A stretch of DNA of 64,000 nt. It comes from JANJUO01 sp942492935. Its GTDB lineage: Bacteria; Bacteroidota; Ignavibacteria; Kapaibacteriales; UBA2268. The stretch is from positions 1,302,001 through 1,366,000 of the forward strand of contig OW818654.1 in NCBI GenBank assembly GCA_942492935.1, read 5' to 3'. The notes below the pieces were generated by a model. It saw nothing but the letters and a program-made list of their open reading frames with translations. It was not told the DNA's origin and made no database searches. Positions 43,229-52,732 of the stretch are shown piece after piece. The position numbers were made by a program, and so were the translations under genes. Positions within the stretch are counted from its first letter, which is position 1; every line of letters starts with the position of its first letter.

Positions 43229-43256
43229 TTTGTATATCAAAATATTATTATATTTG
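43229..43256 (+). promoter_or_regulatory. Candidate Bacteroidota-type promoter
   Basis: TTTG at 43229-43232 and TATATTTG at 43249-43256 match the -33 and -7 elements (spacer of 16 bp, slightly short), 34 bp before the PAS kinase ATG at 43290. The rest of the 43009-43289 spacer is AT-rich with no gene. Confidence 0.45.
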
Positions 43257-43289
43257 GTATGAATAATATTGTAAATTTAAAAATGTTAG

Positions 43290-45323
43290 ATGAGTTCAGA
43301 TGCAGTTTATAATATTGATAATTTAAGCAAGGAAGAAATTATTTCCTTGTTTGAAGATTTGCGTGTTCATCAATATGAGATTGAATCTCAAAATGAAGAA
43401 TTACGGCGACTCCAATATGAATTGAGTTTTTCAAAACAAGAAACAGAATCACAAAGAATCAAATTTTTTGAATTATACAAATACTCTCCAACTGCTTTTT
43501 TTACTTTTGATGATGATTTCAGAATCATTGATGTAAATGTAAAAACCATAGAATTATTAAAATCAGATAGAACTAAAATTATTGGCAAAAGTTTCCATAA
43601 ATTTGTTTTGTCTGAATACCAAAATATATTTCATAGTTTTTGCTTTGATTTACTAAATACAAAAGATAATCATCATTGCGAAATAAAAATCATCAATTTC
43701 AATGATGAAATTCTTGATGTTAAGCTGATTGGTAGAAATTTCTCTGACTTAGGCGATAATTCAATTTCCTCTTTTGCCCAAGTATATGATATTTCATTAG
43801 AAAAAAGATACTTCAAAGAAAAATTGGATAATTTAGAACATAATTATCAATCTTTTTTTGAGAATTTACCTATTGGAATTTACAGAACCAAAGTTGATGG
43901 TACATTTTTAAATGCTAACTCAGCATTTCTAAAAATTTTGGGTTATAGTAATTTAGATGAATTGAAAAATGATTTAGAAAATAATAGAAATAGCATAAAT
44001 TATTTTTCAAGAATTGAATTTAGGCGTTTGCTCAATAACTGTCCAAATTATGAATTGAATGGTTATGAATTTGAATTTATAAGAATTGATGGCAAAAGGT
44101 GCTTTTTAAGAGAAAACAGTAGATTAATTTTTGATGAATTAGGAAAACCTCTTTGTTACGAAGGTACAATTGAAGACATAACTCAAATTAAATTTACAGA
44201 AAAAACCTTAGAAGCTCAACAAAAATTTATAACATCAGTAATTGAATCATTGCCAAATTATGTATATGTATATGATTTGCAATTAGGTAAAATCATATTC
44301 GCAAATTCGATTTGTGAAAGCATGCTTGGCTATTCAAAAGATGAATTACTAAGTATGAAAAAAAATGAAAGTATGAATTTAATTCATCCTGATGATATAA
44401 ATAATATCAATGATTCATTTTTGAAAATTTCCAACGAAGATTCAATAAAGATATTTAAGTCAGAATATAGAATTAAAACAAAATCAGGTAATTACATTTG
44501 GGTTAGTGAATCATCAACTCCACTTTTAATAGATAAAAATGGGAAAATTATTACTATTATTGGAACATTTTTTGACATTACGGATAGAAAAAATGCTGAA
44601 ATTAATTTAGAAAAATTAATAAAACAAAAGGATAAATTTTTCTCAATATTAGCTCACGATATGCGAGGTCCTTTTATGGGATTTATTGGATTGAGTGAGA
44701 TTTTAAGCAAGGATTACAACGAATTATCATTAACAGAAATCGTAGAAATTGCAAGTTCATTATTCCAATCAGCTAACCGAATTCTTCGATTATTAGAAAA
44801 TTTATTAGAGTGGTCAAAAATTCAGCAGGAAGAATATGTAATTTCTTTAGAAAACAGAGTATTATCTGATGAGGTTGCTGAATGTATCGAAATTATTGAA
44901 GCAAATTCAAAAAGCAAACAGATAACAATAAATTCAAGCATTGATAAATCAATAGTTGTTCATACTGATTCAAATATTATAAGGACTATAACAAGAAATC
45001 TATTGTCAAATGCAATTAAATTCACTAATGAAAATGGAATAATCAATATTTCTTCATCGGAAAATGGTGGATTTATTACATTGATAATAGAAGATAATGG
45101 AATTGGGATGGAAAAGAAAATTTTAGATAATGTATTTGATATGTCAGTAAAAACATCAACAATTGGAACAAAAAACGAGCAAGGTAGCGGACTTGGATTA
45201 ATTTTATGCAAAGAATTATCACAAAAAAACGGTGGTGATTTGATAATTGAAAGTGAAGTTGGAATTGGTACAAAAGCTACATTATTTATTAAAAAAGAGC
45301 TTAAAATTACTATTGTAAAATAA
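43290..45323 (+). CDS. Multi-PAS sensor histidine kinase
   Basis: A 677-residue protein without membrane segments. The first 60 residues are a coiled coil (LFEDLRVHQYEIESQNEELR). Three PAS-type domains follow (starting near 67, YSPTAFFTFDDDFRIIDVN; near 190, ENLPIGIYRTKVDGTFLNAN; near 320, SLPNYVYVYDLQLG), the later ones with PAC-like ends. HisKA has KFFSILAHDMRGPFMGFIGL and the ATPase has NLLSNAIKFTNENG, EDNGIGM and GSGLGLILCKEL. No cognate regulator is adjacent. murQ starts 3 bp downstream, so the two may be co-transcribed. The signal is unknown. Confidence 0.9.
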   Translation: MSSDAVYNIDNLSKEEIISLFEDLRVHQYEIESQNEELRRLQYELSFSKQETESQRIKFFELYKYSPTAFFTFDDDFRIIDVNVKTIELLKSDRTKIIGKSFHKFVLSEYQNIFHSFCFDLLNTKDNHHCEIKIINFNDEILDVKLIGRNFSDLGDNSISSFAQVYDISLEKRYFKEKLDNLEHNYQSFFENLPIGIYRTKVDGTFLNANSAFLKILGYSNLDELKNDLENNRNSINYFSRIEFRRLLNNCPNYELNGYEFEFIRIDGKRCFLRENSRLIFDELGKPLCYEGTIEDITQIKFTEKTLEAQQKFITSVIESLPNYVYVYDLQLGKIIFANSICESMLGYSKDELLSMKKNESMNLIHPDDINNINDSFLKISNEDSIKIFKSEYRIKTKSGNYIWVSESSTPLLIDKNGKIITIIGTFFDITDRKNAEINLEKLIKQKDKFFSILAHDMRGPFMGFIGLSEILSKDYNELSLTEIVEIASSLFQSANRILRLLENLLEWSKIQQEEYVISLENRVLSDEVAECIEIIEANSKSKQITINSSIDKSIVVHTDSNIIRTITRNLLSNAIKFTNENGIINISSSENGGFITLIIEDNGIGMEKKILDNVFDMSVKTSTIGTKNEQGSGLGLILCKELSQKNGGDLIIESEVGIGTKATLFIKKELKITIVK

Positions 45324-45325
45324 TA

Positions 45326-46258
45326 ATGATTCAGAATTTAAATTTATTTAATGAATTGCAGTATTTAAGAACTGAACAAATAAATCAAAATACTTTAAAT
45401 ATTGATTTATGCAGCACTACAGAAATTTTGAATTTAATCAACAACGAAGATATTTCTGTACCCTTTGCTGTGCAAAATGAAATTCCATTTATTGCCGAAG
45501 CTGTTGATTTAATTGTAAACACATTCAAAAAAGGTGGCAGACTGTTTTATGTTGGTGCTGGTACAAGTGGTCGGCTTGGTATTGTTGATGCCTCTGAATG
45601 TCCACCCACATTTGGTACTGACCCCGAAATGATTCAAGGAATCATTGCTGGTGGATTTGACGCTGTTTTTAGGGCTGTTGAAGGTGCTGAAGATAGTATT
45701 GAAGAAGGAGAAAATGTAGTTAGGGATTATAATGTTGATTCAAATGACGTTGTTTGTGGAATAGCCGCATCAGGCAGAACACCTTTTGTTTTGGGTGCAT
45801 TAAAATCTGCTAAACAAATAAATTGCAAAACGATATTAATAACTACTTCATCAAAAGAACACATTTCAAAGTTAGAAATTCAACCTGATGTTTTGATAGC
45901 CCCAAATGTTGGTGCTGAAGTAATTGCAGGTTCAACAAGAATGAAGTCTGGTACTGCTCAAAAGCTAATTTTAAATATGCTAACTACTGCTTCAATGGTA
46001 AGATTAGGCAAAACTTATGGAAATGTAATGGTTGATTTACAATTAACAAATGCTAAATTAAAGGAAAGAGCGAAGAAAATTGTAATGAATATTGCCGATA
46101 CTGATTATGACACTGCAAGTAAATATTTAGAAAAAGCAAATAATAATGTTAAAACAGCATTGGTTATGATATTAACAAATTCCGATTTTGAAAAAGCAAC
46201 ATCGTTATTAAAAAATGCAGATGGCTTTGTTAGAAAAGTTATAAATCAAGAATTGTAA
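45326..46258 (+). CDS. murQ: N-acetylmuramic acid 6-phosphate etherase
   Basis: A 310-residue SIS-domain enzyme that splits the lactyl ether of MurNAc-6-phosphate to GlcNAc-6-phosphate and D-lactate in cell-wall recycling. Signatures are LFYVGAGTSGRLGIVDASEC (near residue 75), PPTFGTDPEMIQGIIAGG, GIAASGRTPFV and the end of the SIS core, NVGAEVIAGSTRMKSGTAQK. The length is normal. It is 2 bp from the kinase stop. No anhMurNAc kinase gene (anmK) is seen nearby, so the substrate route must depend on genes elsewhere. Confidence 0.95.
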   Translation: MIQNLNLFNELQYLRTEQINQNTLNIDLCSTTEILNLINNEDISVPFAVQNEIPFIAEAVDLIVNTFKKGGRLFYVGAGTSGRLGIVDASECPPTFGTDPEMIQGIIAGGFDAVFRAVEGAEDSIEEGENVVRDYNVDSNDVVCGIAASGRTPFVLGALKSAKQINCKTILITTSSKEHISKLEIQPDVLIAPNVGAEVIAGSTRMKSGTAQKLILNMLTTASMVRLGKTYGNVMVDLQLTNAKLKERAKKIVMNIADTDYDTASKYLEKANNNVKTALVMILTNSDFEKATSLLKNADGFVRKVINQEL

Positions 46259-46370
46259 TTTCAGTGTTAGAATATTTGTTTATTATAAGTCAGAACTTTT
46301 TGCAAATTTAATCTTTGCTTATTTTATATATTGCCACCCACAAAAATACAATAATAAATTAATTTGAAAC

Positions 46371-46404
46371 CCTCCCCGTAATTTAAATATTAAGAATGGG
46401 GAGG
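46371..46404. terminator. GC-rich hairpin between murQ and the STAS gene
   Basis: CCTCCCC (46371-46377) and GGGGAGG (46398-46404) form a 7-bp stem over a 20-nt AT loop. It lies 112 bp past murQ and 122 bp past the end of the convergent STAS gene. Without a T-run it is a weak bidirectional candidate. A 37-codon frame at 46417-46530 has no support. Confidence 0.35.
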
Positions 46405-46526
46405 TTATACATTGCGATGAGAATACAAGAGTTCGGTTTTGAATTGCAACAAAAACTTCAAGAGGAATCTTGTAGCACTATTCCAAATCATAAGTTATAC
46501 AGATTCAGAAAAAAATCAATGAAAAA

Positions 46527-46868
46527 CTAATCGAATTTTGCTTCTGCTAAATCAACGTCATCTGCAACTATGATGATATTCCAAATTTTTGTAGATTTCA
46601 ACACATTAATTATCACGTTATTGAAACCACAGTAAACTACTTTACCTTCTTTTTCATTGAATTCTGAATGCAATTTAACAATTTTACCAATTGCAATTGA
46701 ACCCAAGAAAGTAACACCACTTGCATCAACAATAAGATTTGGATTCTCACTATTGCATACTTCATTCATTAACTCTTCAAGTCGGTCGGTTTCATCTCCA
46801 CCGGTAAATTGACCTTTTAACGTTAAAACCGTACCTTTAGAAAAAATATCTCGTGTAATGTCTGCCAT
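46527..46868 (-). CDS. STAS-domain anti-anti-sigma-like protein
   Basis: A 113-residue single STAS domain: TVLTLKGQFTGGDETDRLEE, then NLIVDASGVTFLGSIAIGKI and KVVYCGFNNVIINVLKSTKIW. The Ser in FLGSIAIG is at the position phosphorylated in SpoIIAA/RsbV-type antagonists. Such proteins bind HPK-like anti-sigma or switch kinases. No partner kinase or phosphatase is adjacent, so the circuit is open. The gene is on its own, convergent with murQ and divergent from the esterase gene at 47092 with a 220-bp spacer between. Confidence 0.82.
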   Translation of the reverse strand: MADITRDIFSKGTVLTLKGQFTGGDETDRLEELMNEVCNSENPNLIVDASGVTFLGSIAIGKIVKLHSEFNEKEGKVVYCGFNNVIINVLKSTKIWNIIIVADDVDLAEAKFD

Positions 46869-47091
46869 TTTGTACCTGAAATGTAATTATTCATAAAAAC
46901 CTATAGACGATACAGATATTTTTTGTTTTAAAATATGAGAGAGTAAAATACATTAGTAAAATAAAATTTCATTATAAACATTATATAATTCTTTTGTCAA
47001 TTGAATGGATTTAGTTAATTTTATAAATGAATTTTTGTTAAATTTTACATTAAAAAAAATAAATTATTTTTTATACTAAATAAGGTGTTCT

Positions 47092-49041
47092 ATGAAAAAA
47101 ATTAATTTTTCAACTCTTTTATTTTTGGTAACAGTTTTTTGTTTTCAAAATCTTTTCTCGGTTTCCACAGGTAGTTTCACAAGTATGAAATCATTCAATG
47201 GAGAAACACGAATTCTCGCATATTATGTGCCAACGGACTATTCAGAAACAAAGGTTTATTCATTATTGATTGGTTTGCATGGAGCAGGCGATAATGCAAT
47301 CTCTTATCGTGATGTTTTGATAAACAATGCAAAATGGCAAACATTGTTTCCAAATACAATTTTTGTATTTCCAGATGGTGGTAGCGACCAAGCAAAGGAT
47401 TTTTATACTCCTGCTGGTGATGAAGCGATTATTGATTCGATAATAACTTGGGTAAATTCAGAATATAAAATCAACCTTGATAGTACAGTAATTCAAGGGT
47501 TCTCACTTGGCGGCAGAAGTGCTTTGAAATTTGGGTTAGATAATCCAGATAAAGTTGCTGGTTTGATTTTGCATACTCCTGCAATGCAAAGTCCATTAGA
47601 TGTGGCAAACAATCCAAACTTTTCTTCACTATTCAATTATTCAAATGCAAATAAAATTAAAATATCAATGGTTCATGGCTCAGAAGATATTGGATTTTTG
47701 AAAACAGTAAAAATGTTGTCAGACTCATTAGTTGAAAACAATGCAAAATTATGGTATATTACAATTCCACAAATGGCTCATACTATTTCTCCAAATCAAA
47801 TAACTCAAATTATGCATAACTTCATTTTTACCGAAATTAATGAAGTATCTCCTATAATCCATAAATTAAGTTCTGAAGTTTTTTATAACGAAAAAAATGC
47901 AAAACTATATTGCATTGTAAGAAATATTGGAACTACACCAATAACTTCACTTACTTTAGAATATACAATTCAAGGTCAAAAAAATACATTCAATTGGACT
48001 GGAAGCATTACTAACGAAAAATATGCAAAAGTTGAAGTACCAAATTCTGAACTTCCTGATGGTGCTTATATGGCTTCAATTTCAATTACAAATTGTAATG
48101 GCGAAGCTGTTGAGGCAAATCCTTATTTTAATATTGGAGAAGCAATTTTCAATATATTTGACTCAGGTGTAAAGATACCATTCCTTGAAAATTTTAGTGA
48201 TGTTGATAAAGTCGCTCAAAATTTCGCCATTAAAGAATCAGGTAATTTCATTTCTTGGATGCCAGAAGCAGAAGTAGGAAAAGATGGAGCAGGTTGTATG
48301 TTCATGCTTAATTCAATTCTTGCTTATACTAATATGGGCTTGGTTGAAAGTTTGTTTTCAAACAAAATTAATTTTAAAGGAGCAGAGAAACCTTCATTAA
48401 GTTTTGATGTTGCTTATAATTATACATATTATATGCAAAATAACCAAAAATATGAATTTATTGATACTTTACAAATTGTATTAACAAATGACAATTGGAA
48501 AACTTCAAAAACAATATTTAAAAAATGGGGTGAAGATTTACGCACTTTTGCACAGCCCATTGTAAATGCTCAATCTTTAAACGCTTTTCTCGTTGCCCCA
48601 ACAGCAAGTGAATGGAAAAATTACGTAATTGATTTAACAAGTCAAATTGATTTAGCAAATTATAATGAAAAAAATCAAACTATGTTCCGTATTGACTATA
48701 TTTCTGGCTCAGGTGGGGTTATTTTCTTTGATAATTTTAAAGCATTTGATGATGATGGAAGTTCAGTTACAGTAAATAAAGAATTGATGATGTCAGTTTA
48801 TCCAAATCCTGCAATCGCTGAAAGTAATATTTCTATGACATTGAATTCAACAATTGAAGACGAAGTACGTTTTGAATTATATAATTATCTTGGTCAAAAA
48901 TTGGCTGAACTTTTAACTGCAAATGTAGCTGAAGGAGATAATAGTTTTTCTTTGAAAATTCCAAATATTACATCTGGTTCATATATTCTTAAAGCAAAAT
49001 TAAGTAATAGTGAAAGAACATTCAACTTAATTGTTAAATAG
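47092..49041 (+). CDS. Secreted alpha/beta-hydrolase (esterase/PHB-depolymerase-like) with T9SS sorting domain
   Basis: A 649-residue protein. A signal peptide (about 1-24) is followed by an alpha/beta hydrolase domain (about 30-255) with LLIGLHGAGDN (oxyanion HG), nucleophile S138 in IQGFSLGGRSALKFG and a likely catalytic His in IPQMAHTIS. This is closest in layout to feruloyl-esterase/PHB-depolymerase-type enzymes. Residues about 265-350 form a CARDB-like Ig domain, then comes a larger beta-sandwich region (PFLENFSDVDK...VIFFDNFKAFDD), and a T9SS type A sorting domain ends it (MSVYPNPAIAESNISMTLNS ... GSYILKAKLS). It is predicted to be an outer-surface esterase; the substrate is unknown. 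Confidence 0.82.
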   Translation: MKKINFSTLLFLVTVFCFQNLFSVSTGSFTSMKSFNGETRILAYYVPTDYSETKVYSLLIGLHGAGDNAISYRDVLINNAKWQTLFPNTIFVFPDGGSDQAKDFYTPAGDEAIIDSIITWVNSEYKINLDSTVIQGFSLGGRSALKFGLDNPDKVAGLILHTPAMQSPLDVANNPNFSSLFNYSNANKIKISMVHGSEDIGFLKTVKMLSDSLVENNAKLWYITIPQMAHTISPNQITQIMHNFIFTEINEVSPIIHKLSSEVFYNEKNAKLYCIVRNIGTTPITSLTLEYTIQGQKNTFNWTGSITNEKYAKVEVPNSELPDGAYMASISITNCNGEAVEANPYFNIGEAIFNIFDSGVKIPFLENFSDVDKVAQNFAIKESGNFISWMPEAEVGKDGAGCMFMLNSILAYTNMGLVESLFSNKINFKGAEKPSLSFDVAYNYTYYMQNNQKYEFIDTLQIVLTNDNWKTSKTIFKKWGEDLRTFAQPIVNAQSLNAFLVAPTASEWKNYVIDLTSQIDLANYNEKNQTMFRIDYISGSGGVIFFDNFKAFDDDGSSVTVNKELMMSVYPNPAIAESNISMTLNSTIEDEVRFELYNYLGQKLAELLTANVAEGDNSFSLKIPNITSGSYILKAKLSNSERTFNLIVK

Positions 49042-49092
49042 ATTTCTTTGGAATTTAAATTCTATTTATTTACTATTAGATGTTATCAATTT

Positions 49093-49151
49093 AAAAGGAT
49101 GCTTGAACTAATTATTTTACAAATATTTAGTTATAACAAGCATCCTTTTTT
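49093..49151 (+). terminator. Rho-independent terminator after the esterase gene
   Basis: A long hairpin with 13-bp arms AAAAGGATGCTTG and CAAGCATCCTTTT (perfect), an inner AACTA/TAGTT pairing, and a closing T-run (49146-49151). It starts 51 bp after the stop codon. Confidence 0.85.
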
Positions 49152-49537
49152 AATTAAAAGTCGTGTGACTACACATCCAACTAACAATAAAATAGAATTT
49201 TTGTTATTTTGAAGAAAAATTCTTTTAAATTTCCATTGGGAATAAATGTTTGTAACTGATGAATCCCCCCGATTTCCAGCAACATCGGATGTGTTGAATG
49301 TGTATTAGTACTGTTTAGTCACACTGGGGTTGTTCTTGAAAATCGGTCATTGAGCGTAGTCTAAATGCTTATTAAAAACATTTAATTCCAACAGGAATTT
49401 TTGTGAAAATAGTCATAGTCATTTGTATTTAAATTGTATTTTTGCAAAGGTCATTAATTGAAATATCAACTATTACAAAAAAATTATATGAAAATATTGT
49501 TTCAATCGTTAAAGTTCTTTTAATTAGTGTTTGATTT
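49152..49537. other. Gene-free spacer with decayed repeats
   Basis: No gene. Fragments such as GTGTGACTACACATCCAACTAAC (49162-49184) and TTTAGTCACAC (49318-49328) echo the TGTGACTAC repeats at 9.4 and 30.5 kb. TTCCATTGGGAATAAATG and AATTCCAACAGGAATTT are small imperfect dyads like those at 9.7 kb. The last 100 bp before 49538 should hold the glycosyltransferase promoter. Confidence 0.35.
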
Positions 49538-50653
49538 ATGATAATTGTAATTGCTTTAATAATTTGCATTTTTTTGGGTAGAATTTTATTTATGGTAATT
49601 GGTTCTGGAAGAGAAAGAGCCAAAAGTAAAATTAATACACAATCAAAATTGATTAAAGTTGCTATTGTAGTAGCAGCAAGGAATGAAGAATCTAACATTA
49701 GAAGATGCATTACAACAATTGCCAAATCTGATTTTGATAAAGATAATTATACTATAATTGCTGTTAACGACCGTTCTTCTGATTCTACAGGTGAAATATT
49801 AGAAGAATTAAAGAATACAATTACAAATCTTGAAGTAATTCATATTACTAATGATGAACAAAAAGGTAATTTAAAGGGAAAAGCTGGTGCTTTGCATACT
49901 GGTTTTAAATCTTCAAATGCTGACATATTTATGGTTACAGACGCTGATTGTGTTGTTCATCCAGATTGGATAAGTTCAATAGTTAATGAATTCCAAAATC
50001 CTCAAATTGCTATTGTTCCTTCATTTACTTTAATTGAAGGCAAACGATTCTTCGATAAAATACAAGCAGTTGAATGGGTTTATATGCACACAATGGCATC
50101 TGCAGGAGTTAATTGGAATTTACCACTTGGCTGCTATGGTAATAATCTATCTATTGATGCAAAAAAATACTTTGAAATTGGTGGTTATGAATCTATAAAG
50201 TTTTCTGTAACAGAAGATTTGGCTTTGTTGCAAGCATTATTAAATAAAGGTTATCAAGCTCATTATAAATGCTCAAGTAGAACAGCTGTATATACGCTAC
50301 CTGAAAAGTCATTCTATGATTATTTCAATCAACATAGAAGATGGGCTATTGGTGGACTTGGTTTGGGCTGGAAAGCTTTTGTATTTGTTGCAACAGCTGT
50401 TTTGATATGGGTAGGATTAATTATAACAGCTTTTGAAAGCAATTGGTCGGGTTTTGCAGGAATTTTTGCCATAAGAATTTTCGGTGATTTTGCTGTGATA
50501 TTACCATCAATGATTAGATTGAAGCAAATGAAGTTAATTCCTTGGGTTGTACCATCAATTATATTCTTTTTGATTATGGAATTGGTAGCTCCATTTATGA
50601 TTATAAGTAAAAAAGTTGAGTGGAAAGGTCAAATTTTTAATGGTAATGGTTGA
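49538..50653 (+). CDS. Family 2 glycosyltransferase, membrane-bound (cellulose synthase-like)
   Basis: A 371-residue protein with an N-terminal helix (IIVIALIICIFLGRILFMVI) and two or three C-terminal helices. The GT-A core has IVVAARNEESNIRRC, the nucleotide-binding D in AVNDRSSDSTGE, VTDADCVV, the acceptor-site SVTEDLALL and the HRRW motif (NQHRRWAIGG). This D, DxD, ED, (Q/H)xxRW set marks processive, inverting GT2 enzymes that make or start surface polysaccharides or glycolipids from UDP-sugars at the cytoplasmic face. The neighbours include a Wzx-like flippase 5 kb downstream. The product is unknown. Confidence 0.87.
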   Translation: MIIVIALIICIFLGRILFMVIGSGRERAKSKINTQSKLIKVAIVVAARNEESNIRRCITTIAKSDFDKDNYTIIAVNDRSSDSTGEILEELKNTITNLEVIHITNDEQKGNLKGKAGALHTGFKSSNADIFMVTDADCVVHPDWISSIVNEFQNPQIAIVPSFTLIEGKRFFDKIQAVEWVYMHTMASAGVNWNLPLGCYGNNLSIDAKKYFEIGGYESIKFSVTEDLALLQALLNKGYQAHYKCSSRTAVYTLPEKSFYDYFNQHRRWAIGGLGLGWKAFVFVATAVLIWVGLIITAFESNWSGFAGIFAIRIFGDFAVILPSMIRLKQMKLIPWVVPSIIFFLIMELVAPFMIISKKVEWKGQIFNGNG

Positions 50654-50689
50654 TTTAGTTGATGTTTTATTTATTGTAATTTAATTCAA

Positions 50690-52477
50690 ATGAAATTTAA
50701 TGGAATCAAATATATATTTTATTTTGTTGTATTAATTATTTTCAATTATAAAAATACCGCACAAAATTTGCCAATTTATCCTGCTTCAGTCTATATCTTC
50801 AATGATAATAATAATTATTTACAATTTAATAGCAAAGGATTTGGAACAAATTATTCCACAATATTATTCGACAATATTCCAATAAACAATTGTTTTGATA
50901 ATACATTCAATCTCCATCAAGTATTATCAAGAGATAATATCACATTTGAAAATAATTTTACTTCAGATAATAATATCAAATCAACTAATCATATTGGAAA
51001 TTCATTAATTATCAAAAGTAAGACAATTATTGCAGATTCTACAATATTATCTATCAATGGTGGGAATATAAACGGTAATATAATGATATTTAAATCTTAT
51101 AATTATGATTATTATTACATTAATGGATTATTCAATTTTGAAACTGTTAATGGAATACTTGTGTCTGATTCAAAAAAAATTCCTTACAATATTGGCAATA
51201 GTATTCTTGCAAATTCTTCTCGTGAAAATATTTCGTTTTTAATAAAGACTGGATTGAAGGATAAAGATTCTGAACTGTCCTTATCTAATTATTTTAATTC
51301 AAATTACACAGAATATCCTTTATCAATCTATAATCCAAGCCACAGTATTAAAACTGACAATAAATGGAACATTAATATTTCTAATATAAATTATTCTACC
51401 GACATTTACAATAATCATCTAACTGGTAACATTTACTACAAATATTCAAACAAAAATACAATATTTAACAATTTCACAAAAAATTCATCATTTTCAAAAA
51501 AAATTGAAGATGGCTCATTCGGAATTAATAATATTTACAGTATCAATACTAATAATACATATTTAATTGATTTCATATTAAATTATGCGAGAAATTCTGT
51601 TTCAATATCAGAAACTAAAAATTTTAGTTTGTTTAAAATTAACAGTGAAATTGCAAAATTGATAATATCCCAAACATATAACATAGACTCAACTTTTATG
51701 TTAGGAATCAATACAGGTTATTTTATTAATTCTTTCAATTCAACAATCAAAAACAAATACAATATTGATTATAATGATTTTAATTACAACATATTTGCAA
51801 AATATATTCTGTCAAAGAATAATTTTCTGAAACTTGATTTTGCATATAATTCTCAAAGTCCAACTATGATGAATATTTATTCTGATATATTAGAGAACTA
51901 CAAACTATTAGGTCTCAATAATATTATTTCTGCAAATAATATGAATCTTGAGTTTAATTATGAAGTAAGTCGATTTTTCAATTTTAATTTTAATTTATTC
52001 TATTCAACTGCTTCCAATTTACCTGAAATAAGAAATGAATACCTAAGTCATACTTCAGAAAAAGAGATTATTGGATTTCAATTTGATATATTATTGAATT
52101 TAAATATTACAAACTGCAAAGTGAGTTTTTCACAGATTTCGAGTTCACTTAATGGAAATTATCATAAATACAGTAATAATTTAATCATTCCATCTAATAG
52201 AGTAATAATTGATTTTTATAATAAATTTGATTTTGGTTTAGCTTATCACATAAAAGCTGATTATATAAGTGAAAGATACGATTATAATTTTGAATATGGG
52301 ATAACAAAAATTTTAAAAGAGTTCTATGCTATAGGATTTTATTTATCTCAGGATTTCAGAAATAAGTCTAATATATTTATAAGTTTGGATAATATATTAA
52401 ATTCATATTATGAAACATATTATGGCTATCCACAAAATGGATTTAATTTTAAAGCAGGTATTAATTTATTTTATTAA
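50690..52477 (+). CDS. TonB-receptor-like outer-membrane beta-barrel with reduced plug
   Basis: A 595-residue protein with a signal peptide (residues 1 to about 25, ending NTAQ). A short segment like a TonB-dependent receptor plug follows (TILFDNIPINNCFDNTFNLH, then LSRDNITFENN). Many alternating amphipathic strands come next, and the C-terminus YYGYPQNGFNFKAGINLFY ends in an aromatic residue as in outer-membrane barrels. It lacks a carboxypeptidase-like N-domain and a clear TonB box. The plug is much shorter than normal. Composition is extreme in Asn, Ile and Tyr. It may be a diverged receptor or a porin-like barrel. It starts 36 bp after the glycosyltransferase gene. Confidence 0.6.
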   Translation: MKFNGIKYIFYFVVLIIFNYKNTAQNLPIYPASVYIFNDNNNYLQFNSKGFGTNYSTILFDNIPINNCFDNTFNLHQVLSRDNITFENNFTSDNNIKSTNHIGNSLIIKSKTIIADSTILSINGGNINGNIMIFKSYNYDYYYINGLFNFETVNGILVSDSKKIPYNIGNSILANSSRENISFLIKTGLKDKDSELSLSNYFNSNYTEYPLSIYNPSHSIKTDNKWNINISNINYSTDIYNNHLTGNIYYKYSNKNTIFNNFTKNSSFSKKIEDGSFGINNIYSINTNNTYLIDFILNYARNSVSISETKNFSLFKINSEIAKLIISQTYNIDSTFMLGINTGYFINSFNSTIKNKYNIDYNDFNYNIFAKYILSKNNFLKLDFAYNSQSPTMMNIYSDILENYKLLGLNNIISANNMNLEFNYEVSRFFNFNFNLFYSTASNLPEIRNEYLSHTSEKEIIGFQFDILLNLNITNCKVSFSQISSSLNGNYHKYSNNLIIPSNRVIIDFYNKFDFGLAYHIKADYISERYDYNFEYGITKILKEFYAIGFYLSQDFRNKSNIFISLDNILNSYYETYYGYPQNGFNFKAGINLFY

Positions 52478-52732
52478 GGCATCAATAGTTGTTTTTAAAT
52501 TTCAGAATTCAAGACCATACTAAGTTATTCATTTTACAATTCTTAGATTACTAAGTGTGGTTTTGGCTACATATTTACTTATAAGATTCCATATTTTATT
52601 CTTTAATATTTCTTACAATTTGATTAAATTGCAGTTTATGATTAGTAAAATTCTTCAATAATATTAAATTAATGAAGAAATATTTCAAATATTCTTTATT
52701 ACATCAATTGCACATCAATTGGATTTTAAGAA

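Noticed and set aside
46417..46530. 37-codon frame MRIQEFGFELQQKLQEES...
   Set aside because: Very short, overlaps the end of the STAS gene, with no ribosome-binding or family support. It may be a gene remnant, but this cannot be shown.
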